Origin: Bacteroidales bacterium
GTDB lineage: Bacteria; Bacteroidota; Bacteroidia; Bacteroidales; JAGOPY01
Assembly (NCBI GenBank): GCA_023229505.1
Contig: JALNZD010000001.1
Location: 62,001 to 126,000, forward strand
DNA: 64,000 bases
Reading direction: 5' to 3'
Below, piece by piece: positions 17,365 through 25,196 of this stretch. The first letter of the stretch is position 1. Every line of letters starts with the position of its first letter. A program made the position numbers and the translations under genes. Under the pieces are notes generated by a model. The model saw only the letters and a list, made by a program, of their open reading frames with translations. It was not told where the DNA came from and did not search any database.

Positions 17365-20300
17365 GATCGTGTTCGATCATCTTGTATTTGGTGACCAGTA
17401 TCCTGCCATCCGTGTATTGGACCTTGACTTTGTCGTTTCGGCCGATCTTGGGTATATCACGGCGTTGGGGTTCTTTGGGACGGTCAGCCTGGGTATCGCT
17501 GTGAGCCTGTGCAAGAAGGTCCCTCCTTTCTTCACGCATACGGGTGCGGTCGATTCCCCTCGGGGCCCTGGCCTCCCTGACGGAAGAGGCATCCTGGAGC
17601 GGCAGTTTTCCCCTGATCAGAAAAGTGGTAATTTCTTCGTTAATTTTCCCGATCATCTTCTTAAACAGCTCAAACGCCTCAAATTTATATATCAATAAAG
17701 GATCTTTCTGCTCATAAGCCGCATTCTGGACTGATTGTTTCAATTCGTCCATTTCCCTTAGGTGCTCCTTCCAGGCATCATCGATCATGGCAAGGGTAAT
17801 CCCTTTCTCGATGGACAGGATGATCTCTTTTCCTCCGCTATCATAAGATTTTTTCAGGTTAGCAACGACGTTCATCGTCTTTATGCCATCAGTAATGGGG
17901 ATAGCAATGTTTTCAAATTGCGGCTGGTTTTCATAAACATCCCGGATTACCGGATATGCCAGTTCGGCAATTCTTTTTGATTTTCCCCTGTAATGATCAT
18001 AAGCTGCTTCATAAAGCCTGTCTGACATTTCTTCCACCCTTATTGAAAAGAATTCATCGGCTGTAAATGGGGATTCCAATGCCAGGTACTTCAGAAGGGC
18101 CATTTTGAAACCGTCAAAATCCTTCTCTTCAAGATATTGGTTGATCTGTTGTTCCCCAACATCATACATCATATTGGAAATGTCGACTGCCAGGCGGTCA
18201 CCGAATAAAGCATGGCGGCGCTTTTTATAGATGACTTCGCGCTGTGAGTTCATCACATCGTCATACTGCAGCAATCTTTTACGGATGCCGAAGTTGTTCT
18301 CTTCCACTTTTTTCTGGGCCCGCTCGATCGATTTGGTGATCATGGAATGCTGGATCACTTCACCTTCTTTGATACCCAGCCGGTCCATGATTTTCGCAAT
18401 CCTGTCAGAGCCGAACATACGCATGAGGTCATCCTCCAGTGCGACAAAAAACTGTGTTGAACCCGGGTCGCCCTGGCGGCCTGCACGACCTCTCAACTGC
18501 CGGTCAACCCGACGGGATTCGTGCCGTTCTGTTCCTATAATGGCCAATCCACCAGCATCTTTTACGCCGGGACCGAGCTTAATATCAGTACCACGTCCGG
18601 CCATATTGGTAGCAATGGTCACCGTGCCGGCTTTGCCTGCTTCGGCCACTATTTCAGCCTCTTTCTGATGTAATTTGGCATTTAATACGTTATGACGAAT
18701 TTTAACCCTGGTGAGCATCCTGCTTAATAATTCCGATGTTTCGACAGAGGTTGTTCCGACAAGAGCCGGCCGTCCCTTGGCAACCAGATCTTCTATTTCC
18801 TTGATAACTGCATTGAATTTTTCCCGTTTGGTTTTGTAAACCAAATCTTCCCGGTCATCTCTTATAACCGGCCGGTTGGTAGGAATGACAACCACATCGA
18901 GTTTATATATATCCCATAGCTCACCGGCTTCGGTCTCAGCCGTACCGGTCATACCGGCCAGCTTTTTGTACATCCTGAAATAATTCTGTAAAGTAATCGT
19001 GGCGTAAGTCTGCGTAGCGGCTTCAACCTTCACGTTTTCCTTGGCTTCAAGGGCCTGGTGAAGACCGTCAGAATAACGCCGGCCCTCCATAATACGGCCG
19101 GTTTGCTCATCAACGATCTTGATCTTGTTGTCAATAATAACGTATTCTACGTCCTTCTCAAAGAGTGAGTAACCTTTGAGAAGCTGGTTAACCGTATGCA
19201 CCCTTTCCGACTTGATCGAATATTCCTGCATCAGTTCTTCTTTCTTATCCCGCTTCTCCGAATCATTAAGAGAAGACTTTTCAATTTCTGCTAATTCGGA
19301 ACCAATATCAGGCAGCATATAGAATTTATGATCGCCGGTATATTCGGTCAGCAGGTCAATACCTTTCTCGGTGATATCAATGGAATTATGTTGCTCATCA
19401 ATAACAAAGAACAACTCATCATCGATAAGATGCATATTTTTCTGTTGCTCCTGGAGATGGAAGTTTTCCGTTTTCTGCATCAATGCTTTCATGCCTGGTT
19501 CGCTAAGGAATTTGATCAGGGCGTTATTTTTAGGCAGGCCGCGGTGAGCTCTGAAAATAAGCTCTCCTCCTTTTTTTTCATCTTCCGGTGAGGCATTTTC
19601 GGTGAGTAGCTTTTTGGCTTCAGCCAAAATTTTTGTTACAAAAGTTCGTTGGGAGGAATACAGCTTTTCAATCTGGGGCTTGTAGTTTTCAAATTCCTGC
19701 TTTTCCCCCTGTGGAGTTGGCCCCGAGATGATTAATGGTGTCCGTGCATCATCAATTAATACGGAGTCCACCTCATCAACAATAGTATAGTTATGACCCC
19801 GCTGAACCAACTCATCCGGGTTTCCGGTCATGTTATCCCTCAGGTAATCAAATCCGAACTCATTGTTGGTGCCGAATGTAATGTCCGCCAGGTAAGCATT
19901 CCGTCGGGCAGTGGAGTTAGGCTGATGTTTATCGATACAATCAACTTTAAGGCCGTGGAATTCGTATAATGTTCCCATCCACTCGGAGTCACGTTTTGCC
20001 AGGTAGTCATTGACAGTAACAATATGAACCCCTTTCCCGGGTAAGGCATTCAGATAAACAGGCAAAGTAGCAACAAGCGTTTTCCCTTCTCCTGTGCCCA
20101 TTTCAGAGATCTTCCCCTGGTGGAGGACGATACCGCCTATAAGCTGAACATCATAATGCACCATATCCCAGGTGATGATGTTTCCACCGGCCAGCCATTG
20201 ATTTTTATAATACGCTTTATCGCCGGAAATGTAAATGCTGTCCCTATTAGTGGCCAGTTCACGGTCCATATCGGTTGCAGTAACTTCAACCACCTCATTT

Positions 20301-20662
20301 TCTTTAAAACGCCGGGCCGTTTCTTTCATCACACAAAATGCTTCAGGGAGAATCTCATTTAACACGTCCTGGCTGATCCGGTAACTTTCCTTTTCATGCT
20401 TATCTATCTGTTCCCACAATTTTTCCCTTTCCATGATATCCTCTTCCGATTCGATCTGGAGTTTTATCGCTTCGATCTGGCTGATTTCTACTTCTATTCT
20501 TTCTGCAATTTTCTTGCGAAATTCAGCTGTTTTAGCTCTTAATTCATCATTGCTTAGCCGGGAAATTGCCTCATAGGAGGCTTTAGTATTAATTAGAATA
20601 GGATTGATCTCTTTAATATCGCGGGTGGACTTATCTCCGAAAATTTTCTGTAGTAGCTTCAT
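17336..20662 (-). CDS. secA: preprotein translocase ATPase SecA
   Basis: About 1108-aa motor ATPase that drives proteins through SecYEG. Walker A is MGTGEGKTLVATLP and the DEAD-type segment is YTIVDEVDSVLIDDARTPLI. The second helicase motif set is seen in TNMAGRGTDIKLGPGV and RQLRGRAGRQGDPGS. The protein is longer than E. coli SecA because of insertions typical of Bacteroidota. The C-terminus (IGRNDKVKVQYTDG onward) lacks the cysteine-rich zinc motif, a known variation. ATG 20662 is chosen over the in-frame TTG at 20668. The 3' end overlaps pgl by 29 bp. Confidence 0.97.
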   Translation of the reverse strand: MKLLQKIFGDKSTRDIKEINPILINTKASYEAISRLSNDELRAKTAEFRKKIAERIEVEISQIEAIKLQIESEEDIMEREKLWEQIDKHEKESYRISQDVLNEILPEAFCVMKETARRFKENEVVEVTATDMDRELATNRDSIYISGDKAYYKNQWLAGGNIITWDMVHYDVQLIGGIVLHQGKISEMGTGEGKTLVATLPVYLNALPGKGVHIVTVNDYLAKRDSEWMGTLYEFHGLKVDCIDKHQPNSTARRNAYLADITFGTNNEFGFDYLRDNMTGNPDELVQRGHNYTIVDEVDSVLIDDARTPLIISGPTPQGEKQEFENYKPQIEKLYSSQRTFVTKILAEAKKLLTENASPEDEKKGGELIFRAHRGLPKNNALIKFLSEPGMKALMQKTENFHLQEQQKNMHLIDDELFFVIDEQHNSIDITEKGIDLLTEYTGDHKFYMLPDIGSELAEIEKSSLNDSEKRDKKEELMQEYSIKSERVHTVNQLLKGYSLFEKDVEYVIIDNKIKIVDEQTGRIMEGRRYSDGLHQALEAKENVKVEAATQTYATITLQNYFRMYKKLAGMTGTAETEAGELWDIYKLDVVVIPTNRPVIRDDREDLVYKTKREKFNAVIKEIEDLVAKGRPALVGTTSVETSELLSRMLTRVKIRHNVLNAKLHQKEAEIVAEAGKAGTVTIATNMAGRGTDIKLGPGVKDAGGLAIIGTERHESRRVDRQLRGRAGRQGDPGSTQFFVALEDDLMRMFGSDRIAKIMDRLGIKEGEVIQHSMITKSIERAQKKVEENNFGIRKRLLQYDDVMNSQREVIYKKRRHALFGDRLAVDISNMMYDVGEQQINQYLEEKDFDGFKMALLKYLALESPFTADEFFSIRVEEMSDRLYEAAYDHYRGKSKRIAELAYPVIRDVYENQPQFENIAIPITDGIKTMNVVANLKKSYDSGGKEIILSIEKGITLAMIDDAWKEHLREMDELKQSVQNAAYEQKDPLLIYKFEAFELFKKMIGKINEEITTFLIRGKLPLQDASSVREARAPRGIDRTRMREERRDLLAQAHSDTQADRPKEPQRRDIPKIGRNDKVKVQYTDGRILVTKYKMIEHDLNRGNCQLL

Positions 20663-20804
20663 ATGCAAAGTAATTTGGCGCTAGTTTGCGCAATAATTGT
20701 TCCTTTACGCCTGTCTGAAGATTATTGACACTTTGGCAGGTAAAAATCCAGGTTTTTTCGGAACAAAATTAATCCAAATAGCCGATTTAAAAACAAAAGG
20801 GGCC

Positions 20805-22184
20805 TTAAATTGATCCTAATAACTTTTTTATATTTTCGCTTGGGCTTGGCGCCGGGCAGCTTATGATCTGCCCTTTATCATCTATGAGAATGAAATGAGG
20901 ATAGGTGTTGGCATCATAATTTTCAAGCAATTCCAGGCTGCCCCCATATTGAAGAACCAGCCATGGCAGGTCCGCCATCTTCAGATATGCGGCAAGCTTG
21001 CCGGGATCTTTGTCGACTGAAACAGCCAAGAAAACGACCTTGTTTTTAAATTCCTCATAAATATCGGTAATCATCCCAAGTTCAGACTGGCAAGCAGGAT
21101 TACCTGATTCAAAAAAAACCAGGTAAATGTATTTCCCATTGAAATCAGTGAGTCGATAATTTTTTTCATCATTGATACCGGATAAATTAAAGTCAGGCGC
21201 CGGACTTCCAGGTTGCAACCTTCTCAGCCGGACCATTATGTTATCAGTTAATTTCCGGGTTTCTGGGGAGCTGGTATTCCTGGAAATTTCATCCATGAGC
21301 AATATGATCCTGTTATGCTTGAAGCCAGAAATGTTATAAAGTTCTTTAAGCCCATCCAATAGAAGCAGTTCCCGTAATTCAACATCTTTCATGACCGGAT
21401 CGGCTTTCAGCGAATCGAGTACATCAGCAGAAGAAGCATTTCCGTTGACCAGATCATAAGTTTTGTTGTAATTAAAGTATTTCCCCCCAGCGAGGAAGTA
21501 TTTTTCGAAAAAAAGATGAAAAAAGTCCATATACTCGATGTTTTCATAAAGTACCGGTTTCCCGGTAAAATATTCCAGCCCGATATTATCCCTGCTTTTC
21601 AATCTGAGAAATAGTTGCATCGAAGCAGTTTTGTAACGGATATAATCCTTGAAATATGGGTTAGTTGCATTTTGAAACCGCAGGTTTATGGCTTTGATAA
21701 ATGTGTCGAACATACTGCCGGCACTGCGGGATCTGACATTATCAGCATAGTTCAGCAGGAAATCATTATATAATTGATTAAAATCCTGAATGTACAAATT
21801 CAGATTATCGCTATCATCTTTTACTATTTTAATGGGTAAACCGGTCCGGTTGTAATATGAAGTTGAAATGGAAAGGTTTTTCAGCTCTATTTCGATTTCA
21901 TACGACTGGCCAGGCTGGATAAACATTTCGGCCTGTTGAAATTCTATATCAAGCCAGACATATTTTATCGCATTGTTTTCAATGGTGAAATGGAACTTCT
22001 CGTCTTCTCCAATCGGGGCACTGGCCAGGGTTTCTCTCAGGTAAGAGACCTGGTCGCTGTAGGTCATCAATCTGATTGTCAAGCCTTTTCCATTTATTAT
22101 TTTCCCGCTGACGCTCGATATTTCAGCCCTCAACGTCAGACCGATAAGCAAGATCAGAATGAAAGTGGCAGTTATCTTTTTCAT
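20805..22184 (-). CDS. thioredoxin-fold (TlpA/redoxin-like) exported protein lacking a full CxxC
   Basis: 459-aa exported protein with a signal peptide (ATFILILLIGLTLRA). The N-terminal ~320 residues are a beta-sandwich plus helical domain of the DUF4369-like type common in Bacteroidota thiol-disulfide proteins. From residue ~326 there is a thioredoxin fold starting GSPAPDFNLSG. Where TlpA proteins have WCxxC, this one has FFESGNPACQSE, so the first cysteine is Asn362 and only Cys365 remains. The cis-proline loop (TYPHF, Pro429) is kept. It may be a non-redox or single-cysteine member. Function unknown. Confidence 0.82.
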   Translation of the reverse strand: MKKITATFILILLIGLTLRAEISSVSGKIINGKGLTIRLMTYSDQVSYLRETLASAPIGEDEKFHFTIENNAIKYVWLDIEFQQAEMFIQPGQSYEIEIELKNLSISTSYYNRTGLPIKIVKDDSDNLNLYIQDFNQLYNDFLLNYADNVRSRSAGSMFDTFIKAINLRFQNATNPYFKDYIRYKTASMQLFLRLKSRDNIGLEYFTGKPVLYENIEYMDFFHLFFEKYFLAGGKYFNYNKTYDLVNGNASSADVLDSLKADPVMKDVELRELLLLDGLKELYNISGFKHNRIILLMDEISRNTSSPETRKLTDNIMVRLRRLQPGSPAPDFNLSGINDEKNYRLTDFNGKYIYLVFFESGNPACQSELGMITDIYEEFKNKVVFLAVSVDKDPGKLAAYLKMADLPWLVLQYGGSLELLENYDANTYPHFILIDDKGQIISCPAPSPSENIKKLLGSI

Positions 22185-22263
22185 ACCATAGGTTTAATAC
22201 AAAACGGTCAAATGGTTGGTTTATTCCCCGGTCAGGCGGAAGTTGTTAAAGTTGGGGCAAGCA

Positions 22264-22722
22264 TCAGAATTTCACTACATCAGGGACAAATTGCGAAGGA
22301 TCACCGCCGTTTCTCAGGATATCCCTGACTATAGATGAATTAAGTGCAGTAAATTCAGGGGTTGTCAGCAGAAAAACCGTTTCAATATCAGGGTTGAGGT
22401 TTTTATTGATCTGGCCTATGCTCCTTTCAAACTCAAAATCAGCGGAAGTCCTTAGTCCCCTAAGCAGGAACCTGGCGTTTACCCTTTTACAGAAGTCGAC
22501 CGTCAGGCCCTTGTAAGACTGCACACTCACTTTAGGTTCATCCGCGAAGACAGCTTTTATCCATTTCATTCTCCGTTCAAGCGGGAAGAAGCTTTTCTTT
22601 TCCGCATTTTCTCCAATAGCAATAATAATTTGATCAAACAGCGGGATGGCCCGCAGGATGATCGACTCATGACCCTTGGTAATCGGGTCAAAGGAACCCG
22701 GGAAAACAGCAATTCGTTCCAT
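22264..22722 (-). CDS. coaD: phosphopantetheine adenylyltransferase
   Basis: 152-aa nucleotidyltransferase of coenzyme A synthesis, joining 4'-phosphopantetheine and ATP. The TxGH motif lies in AVFPGSFDPITKGHESII at the N-terminus and the second motif is RSIGQINKNL near residue 95. The frame stays open to 22914, but MERIAVFPGS at 22722 is the family start, and the longer form would overlap the divergent pyrE gene. A TATCTTTG box sits 16 nt upstream of this ATG, which supports the choice. Confidence 0.96.
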   Translation of the reverse strand: MERIAVFPGSFDPITKGHESIILRAIPLFDQIIIAIGENAEKKSFFPLERRMKWIKAVFADEPKVSVQSYKGLTVDFCKRVNARFLLRGLRTSADFEFERSIGQINKNLNPDIETVFLLTTPEFTALNSSIVRDILRNGGDPSQFVPDVVKF

Positions 22723-22738
22723 CCCAGCAGATTTTAAG

Positions 22739-22746
22739 CAAAGATA
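22739..22746 (-). promoter_or_regulatory. -7 box upstream of coaD
   Basis: Minus strand TATCTTTG, 16 nt before the coaD ATG at 22722. It is one half of a divergent pair with the pyrE box. Confidence 0.5.
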
Positions 22747-22824
22747 AATTAAATTGACATGAAATGTAATAATGTCAACACTCATGAAGTTATGAACAAT
22801 TAAAACCAATCTATCTAAACTTTT

Positions 22825-22832
22825 TAAATTTG
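22825..22832 (+). promoter_or_regulatory. -7 box four bases upstream of pyrE
   Basis: TAAATTTG ends at 22832 and the pyrE ATG is at 22837. If the box is used, the transcript would be leaderless or nearly so. Confidence 0.5.
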
Positions 22833-22836
22833 CTTC

Positions 22837-23478
22837 ATGATCTTTAATGAAGAAATTGCCAGAACGACTGCCAGGTCTCTTCTCCAGGTCAAGGCAGTCA
22901 AATTGAACCCTCACGATCCTTTCACATGGACATCAGGGATCAAATCGCCGATTTATTGTGATAATCGCATCACTTTATCATTTCACGCCATCCGGACTTA
23001 CATCCGGCAGCAGCTTGTCCATATCATCCGGGAAGAATTCGGAGTGGTGGAATACATAGCAGGTGTTGCTACCGGCGGCATTGCCCAGGGAGCTCTTGTA
23101 GCCCAGGAATTCGGCATTCCGATGGTTTATGTCAGGTCTGAAAAGAAACAGCACGGGCTGGAGAATAAGATTGAAGGCAGGGTGGAGACAGGCAAGTCGG
23201 TTGTCGTTGTAGAAGACCTGGTTTCGACGGGGAGCAGCAGTCTTGCTGCGGTGCATGCCCTTACGGAAGCCGGATTTATAGTCAAAGGGATGGTTGCGAT
23301 TTTCAGCTATAATCTTGACTCGGCCAAAAAGAACTTCGATGATGCCAAATGCAGGCTGATCACTTTATCGGATTACAATTCCCTGATAAATGAAGCGCTC
23401 GAAAGTAACTACATTACTGATGACGACCTTCAGTCGCTCGTGAAATGGCGTGATAATCCTGAAAAATGGGCAAAGTAG
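22837..23478 (+). CDS. pyrE: orotate phosphoribosyltransferase
   Basis: 213-aa type I phosphoribosyltransferase that makes OMP from orotate and PRPP in pyrimidine synthesis. The PRPP-binding loop is VVVVEDLVSTGSSSLAAV near residues 125-140; FTWTSGIKSPIYCDNR near 30-45 and YVRSEKKQHG near 105 are the other family signatures. It overlaps the downstream SRPBCC gene by 13 bp, an arrangement also known from other Bacteroidota. The divergent neighbour is coaD. Confidence 0.97.
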   Translation: MIFNEEIARTTARSLLQVKAVKLNPHDPFTWTSGIKSPIYCDNRITLSFHAIRTYIRQQLVHIIREEFGVVEYIAGVATGGIAQGALVAQEFGIPMVYVRSEKKQHGLENKIEGRVETGKSVVVVEDLVSTGSSSLAAVHALTEAGFIVKGMVAIFSYNLDSAKKNFDDAKCRLITLSDYNSLINEALESNYITDDDLQSLVKWRDNPEKWAK

Positions 23479-23873
23479 ATTTCCAGAGCCATAAGGTTCA
23501 GATTCAGGTCACGGTTGAAAAAGCTTATTCATTTCTGTATGATCTGAATAATCTTCAAAAGCTTATGCCGGAGCAGATCATCAACTGGCAGTCGACCGAA
23601 GATTCCTGCTCTTTCGATATAAAAGGAATGGCCCATATTTCACTGGAAAGGGCCGAAACAATCCCGGAGCAGCTTGTCAGGATCATCTCAAAACCCGAAA
23701 ATCCCATTGATCTTGAAATCAGGGGAAACCTTGAAAAACAAACAGCTGATCAAACCACTTTATGGATTGAACTTACGGCGGATTTAAGCCCTATGCTGAA
23801 ATTAATGGCGTCAGGTCCAATGCAGAACCTGGTTAATATCATGGCGGATAAGCTCAAGGAAGCATCCTTTTGA
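23466..23873 (+). CDS. SRPBCC-fold protein
   Basis: 135-aa cytoplasmic protein with the START/polyketide-cyclase-like (SRPBCC) fold: an initial strand (VDFQSHKVQIQVTVEKAYSF), a helix with YDLNNLQKLMPEQI, then antiparallel strands and a long C-terminal helix (MLKLMASGPMQNLVNIMADK). Such folds bind hydrophobic ligands, but no ligand can be named. The 13-bp overlap with pyrE indicates coupled translation. Its stop lies at the edge of a heptamer array shared with the convergent birA stop. Confidence 0.82.
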   Translation: MGKVDFQSHKVQIQVTVEKAYSFLYDLNNLQKLMPEQIINWQSTEDSCSFDIKGMAHISLERAETIPEQLVRIISKPENPIDLEIRGNLEKQTADQTTLWIELTADLSPMLKLMASGPMQNLVNIMADKLKEASF

Positions 23874-23900
23874 ATTCCTAATTTCAAATTTCAAATTTGA
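23873..23900. repeat. 7-bp array covering two convergent stop codons
   Basis: AATTCCT, AATTTCA, AATTTCA, AATTTGA in exact register. The SRPBCC stop (23871-23873) touches its left end and the birA stop (23884-23886, minus) lies inside it. On the birA sense strand each unit has TGA or TAG, and the last birA residues (KFEI) are coded by the array. Confidence 0.85.
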
Positions 23901-24636
23901 TTTCTTTGAGATCGCATTCTATAATCTTTTCTCCAGGAATTTCGAGGATAAGCTGACCATACCGGTTTACACCGATGATTCTGGCCTGTATAGGGTTTCC
24001 TTTATAAATATACCCGGATAATTGCTGCATCCGGTATAGGAGTTTAAGATAGTCTTCATCGATTTCCTTTTTTGCGCCTTGCTTTAATTGATTTAAACGG
24101 TGTTCAATTTTAGCTAAAGTCCGGCTCAGCATTTCATCAAGATCAAATGCAGTTTCTGCCACCATCTTTAGTGAAACCGGATTTGAGGCTTCACCGGAAA
24201 ATGATTCCTGATTAATATTAATGCCAATGCCGATCACGGAAAAATCAAACTGAGAGCCTTTAACTCCATTCTGTATCAGGGTGCCGGCAACCTTATGATT
24301 GCCGATATAAATATCATTTGGCCATTTGATCCGGATATCATCACGTTCAGGCAGAACTTCCCTGACGAGATCGGTAAGGCCAAGTGAAATAATTTTATTG
24401 AGGTAGAACTGGGCTTCTATGGCCAGGAATGACGGGTAGAGTAAAAAGCTGAATGTAAGGTTCCGCCCGGGCTCACTTTCCCATTTGCTGCCATCCATGC
24501 CTCTTCCTGCTGTCTGGAAATCAGAAATGACCAGTGTGCCCTCCTTAAGCTTTTCCCTGGTAAGCCAATCCATAAGAAAGCGGTTTGTGGAGTCGACTTC
24601 TGTTAATCGTGTGATTTCAGATCCAATTATTGCCAT
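23884..24636 (-). CDS. birA: biotin--[acetyl-CoA-carboxylase] ligase
   Basis: 250-aa enzyme that activates biotin with ATP and attaches it to the biotin carboxyl carrier protein. The start TEVDSTNRFL and the biotin/ATP loop AGRGMDGSKWESEPGRNL are near residues 12-60, followed by IRIKWPNDIYIGNHKVAGTLI-type residues near 105 (KWPND). It lacks the N-terminal DNA-binding domain of E. coli BirA, so it should be a ligase only. A TATTTTTG box lies 16 nt upstream. Confidence 0.95.
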   Translation of the reverse strand: MAIIGSEITRLTEVDSTNRFLMDWLTREKLKEGTLVISDFQTAGRGMDGSKWESEPGRNLTFSFLLYPSFLAIEAQFYLNKIISLGLTDLVREVLPERDDIRIKWPNDIYIGNHKVAGTLIQNGVKGSQFDFSVIGIGININQESFSGEASNPVSLKMVAETAFDLDEMLSRTLAKIEHRLNQLKQGAKKEIDEDYLKLLYRMQQLSGYIYKGNPIQARIIGVNRYGQLILEIPGEKIIECDLKEIKFEI

Positions 24637-24652
24637 TTTTAAACAACTTGTA

Positions 24653-24660
24653 CAAAAATA
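24653..24660 (-). promoter_or_regulatory. -7 box upstream of birA
   Basis: Minus strand TATTTTTG, 16 nt before the birA ATG at 24636. Confidence 0.45.
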
Positions 24661-24754
24661 CGTTTTAAGGTGTTAAGAAGCAAAGATCAGCCTTAACGTA
24701 CTAATAAATAAGAGATAGGCAAAGCTATTCGATGAAAAGCATCGTAAAAAAGTT

Positions 24755-24762
24755 TAATTTTG
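24755..24762 (+). promoter_or_regulatory. -7 box upstream of rsfS-ftsH
   Basis: TAATTTTG matches the consensus and ends 20 nt before the rsfS ATG at 24783. Confidence 0.5.
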
Positions 24763-24782
24763 CAGGGAAATAAAATATTTGA

Positions 24783-25154
24783 ATGACACCGGACTTATAT
24801 GAATCAGAAGAATTGACCAAGCTCATCGTTCAGGGCATGGAAGACACAAAAGCTAAAAACATTGTCATACTTGATTTGCAAGACATCGAACACTCCATCA
24901 CTAATTATTTTGTAATTTGTCATGGCAGCTCGAAACCACAACTGGAAGCCATTGCGGGTTCCATCATCGAAAAGACGGTAAGGAATTTGAAAGCTAAACC
25001 CTGGCATAAAGAAGGCTTTGAAAACGCGGAATGGATTTTGCTGGATTACGTCGACGTCGTTGTTCACATTTTTCGGGAAGATAGAAGGGACTTTTATCAG
25101 CTTGAGAAATTATGGGCAGATGCCGCCATCACGCATCATGACTATAAAGAATAA
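24783..25154 (+). CDS. rsfS: ribosomal silencing factor RsfS
   Basis: 123-aa DUF143-family protein that binds L14 of the 50S subunit and blocks subunit joining when nutrients are low. Family features are DLQDIEHSITNYFVICHGSS near residues 30-50, KPWHKEGFENAEWILLDYVD near 75-95 and VVHIFREDRRDFYQLEKLWAD-like residues at the end. It begins the rsfS-ftsH-LUD-cdsA-psd order seen in many Bacteroidota. The gap to ftsH is 42 bp. Confidence 0.95.
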   Translation: MTPDLYESEELTKLIVQGMEDTKAKNIVILDLQDIEHSITNYFVICHGSSKPQLEAIAGSIIEKTVRNLKAKPWHKEGFENAEWILLDYVDVVVHIFREDRRDFYQLEKLWADAAITHHDYKE

Positions 25155-25196
25155 TAATCAGCTTTTTTTTAAGATCTAAAGCACAAATCGGACAGA

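Noticed and set aside
22723..22914. Longer coaD start overlapping pyrE
   Set aside because: The family N-terminus begins at MERIAVFPGS (22722) and a -7 box lies just upstream; the extension is unconserved-looking.
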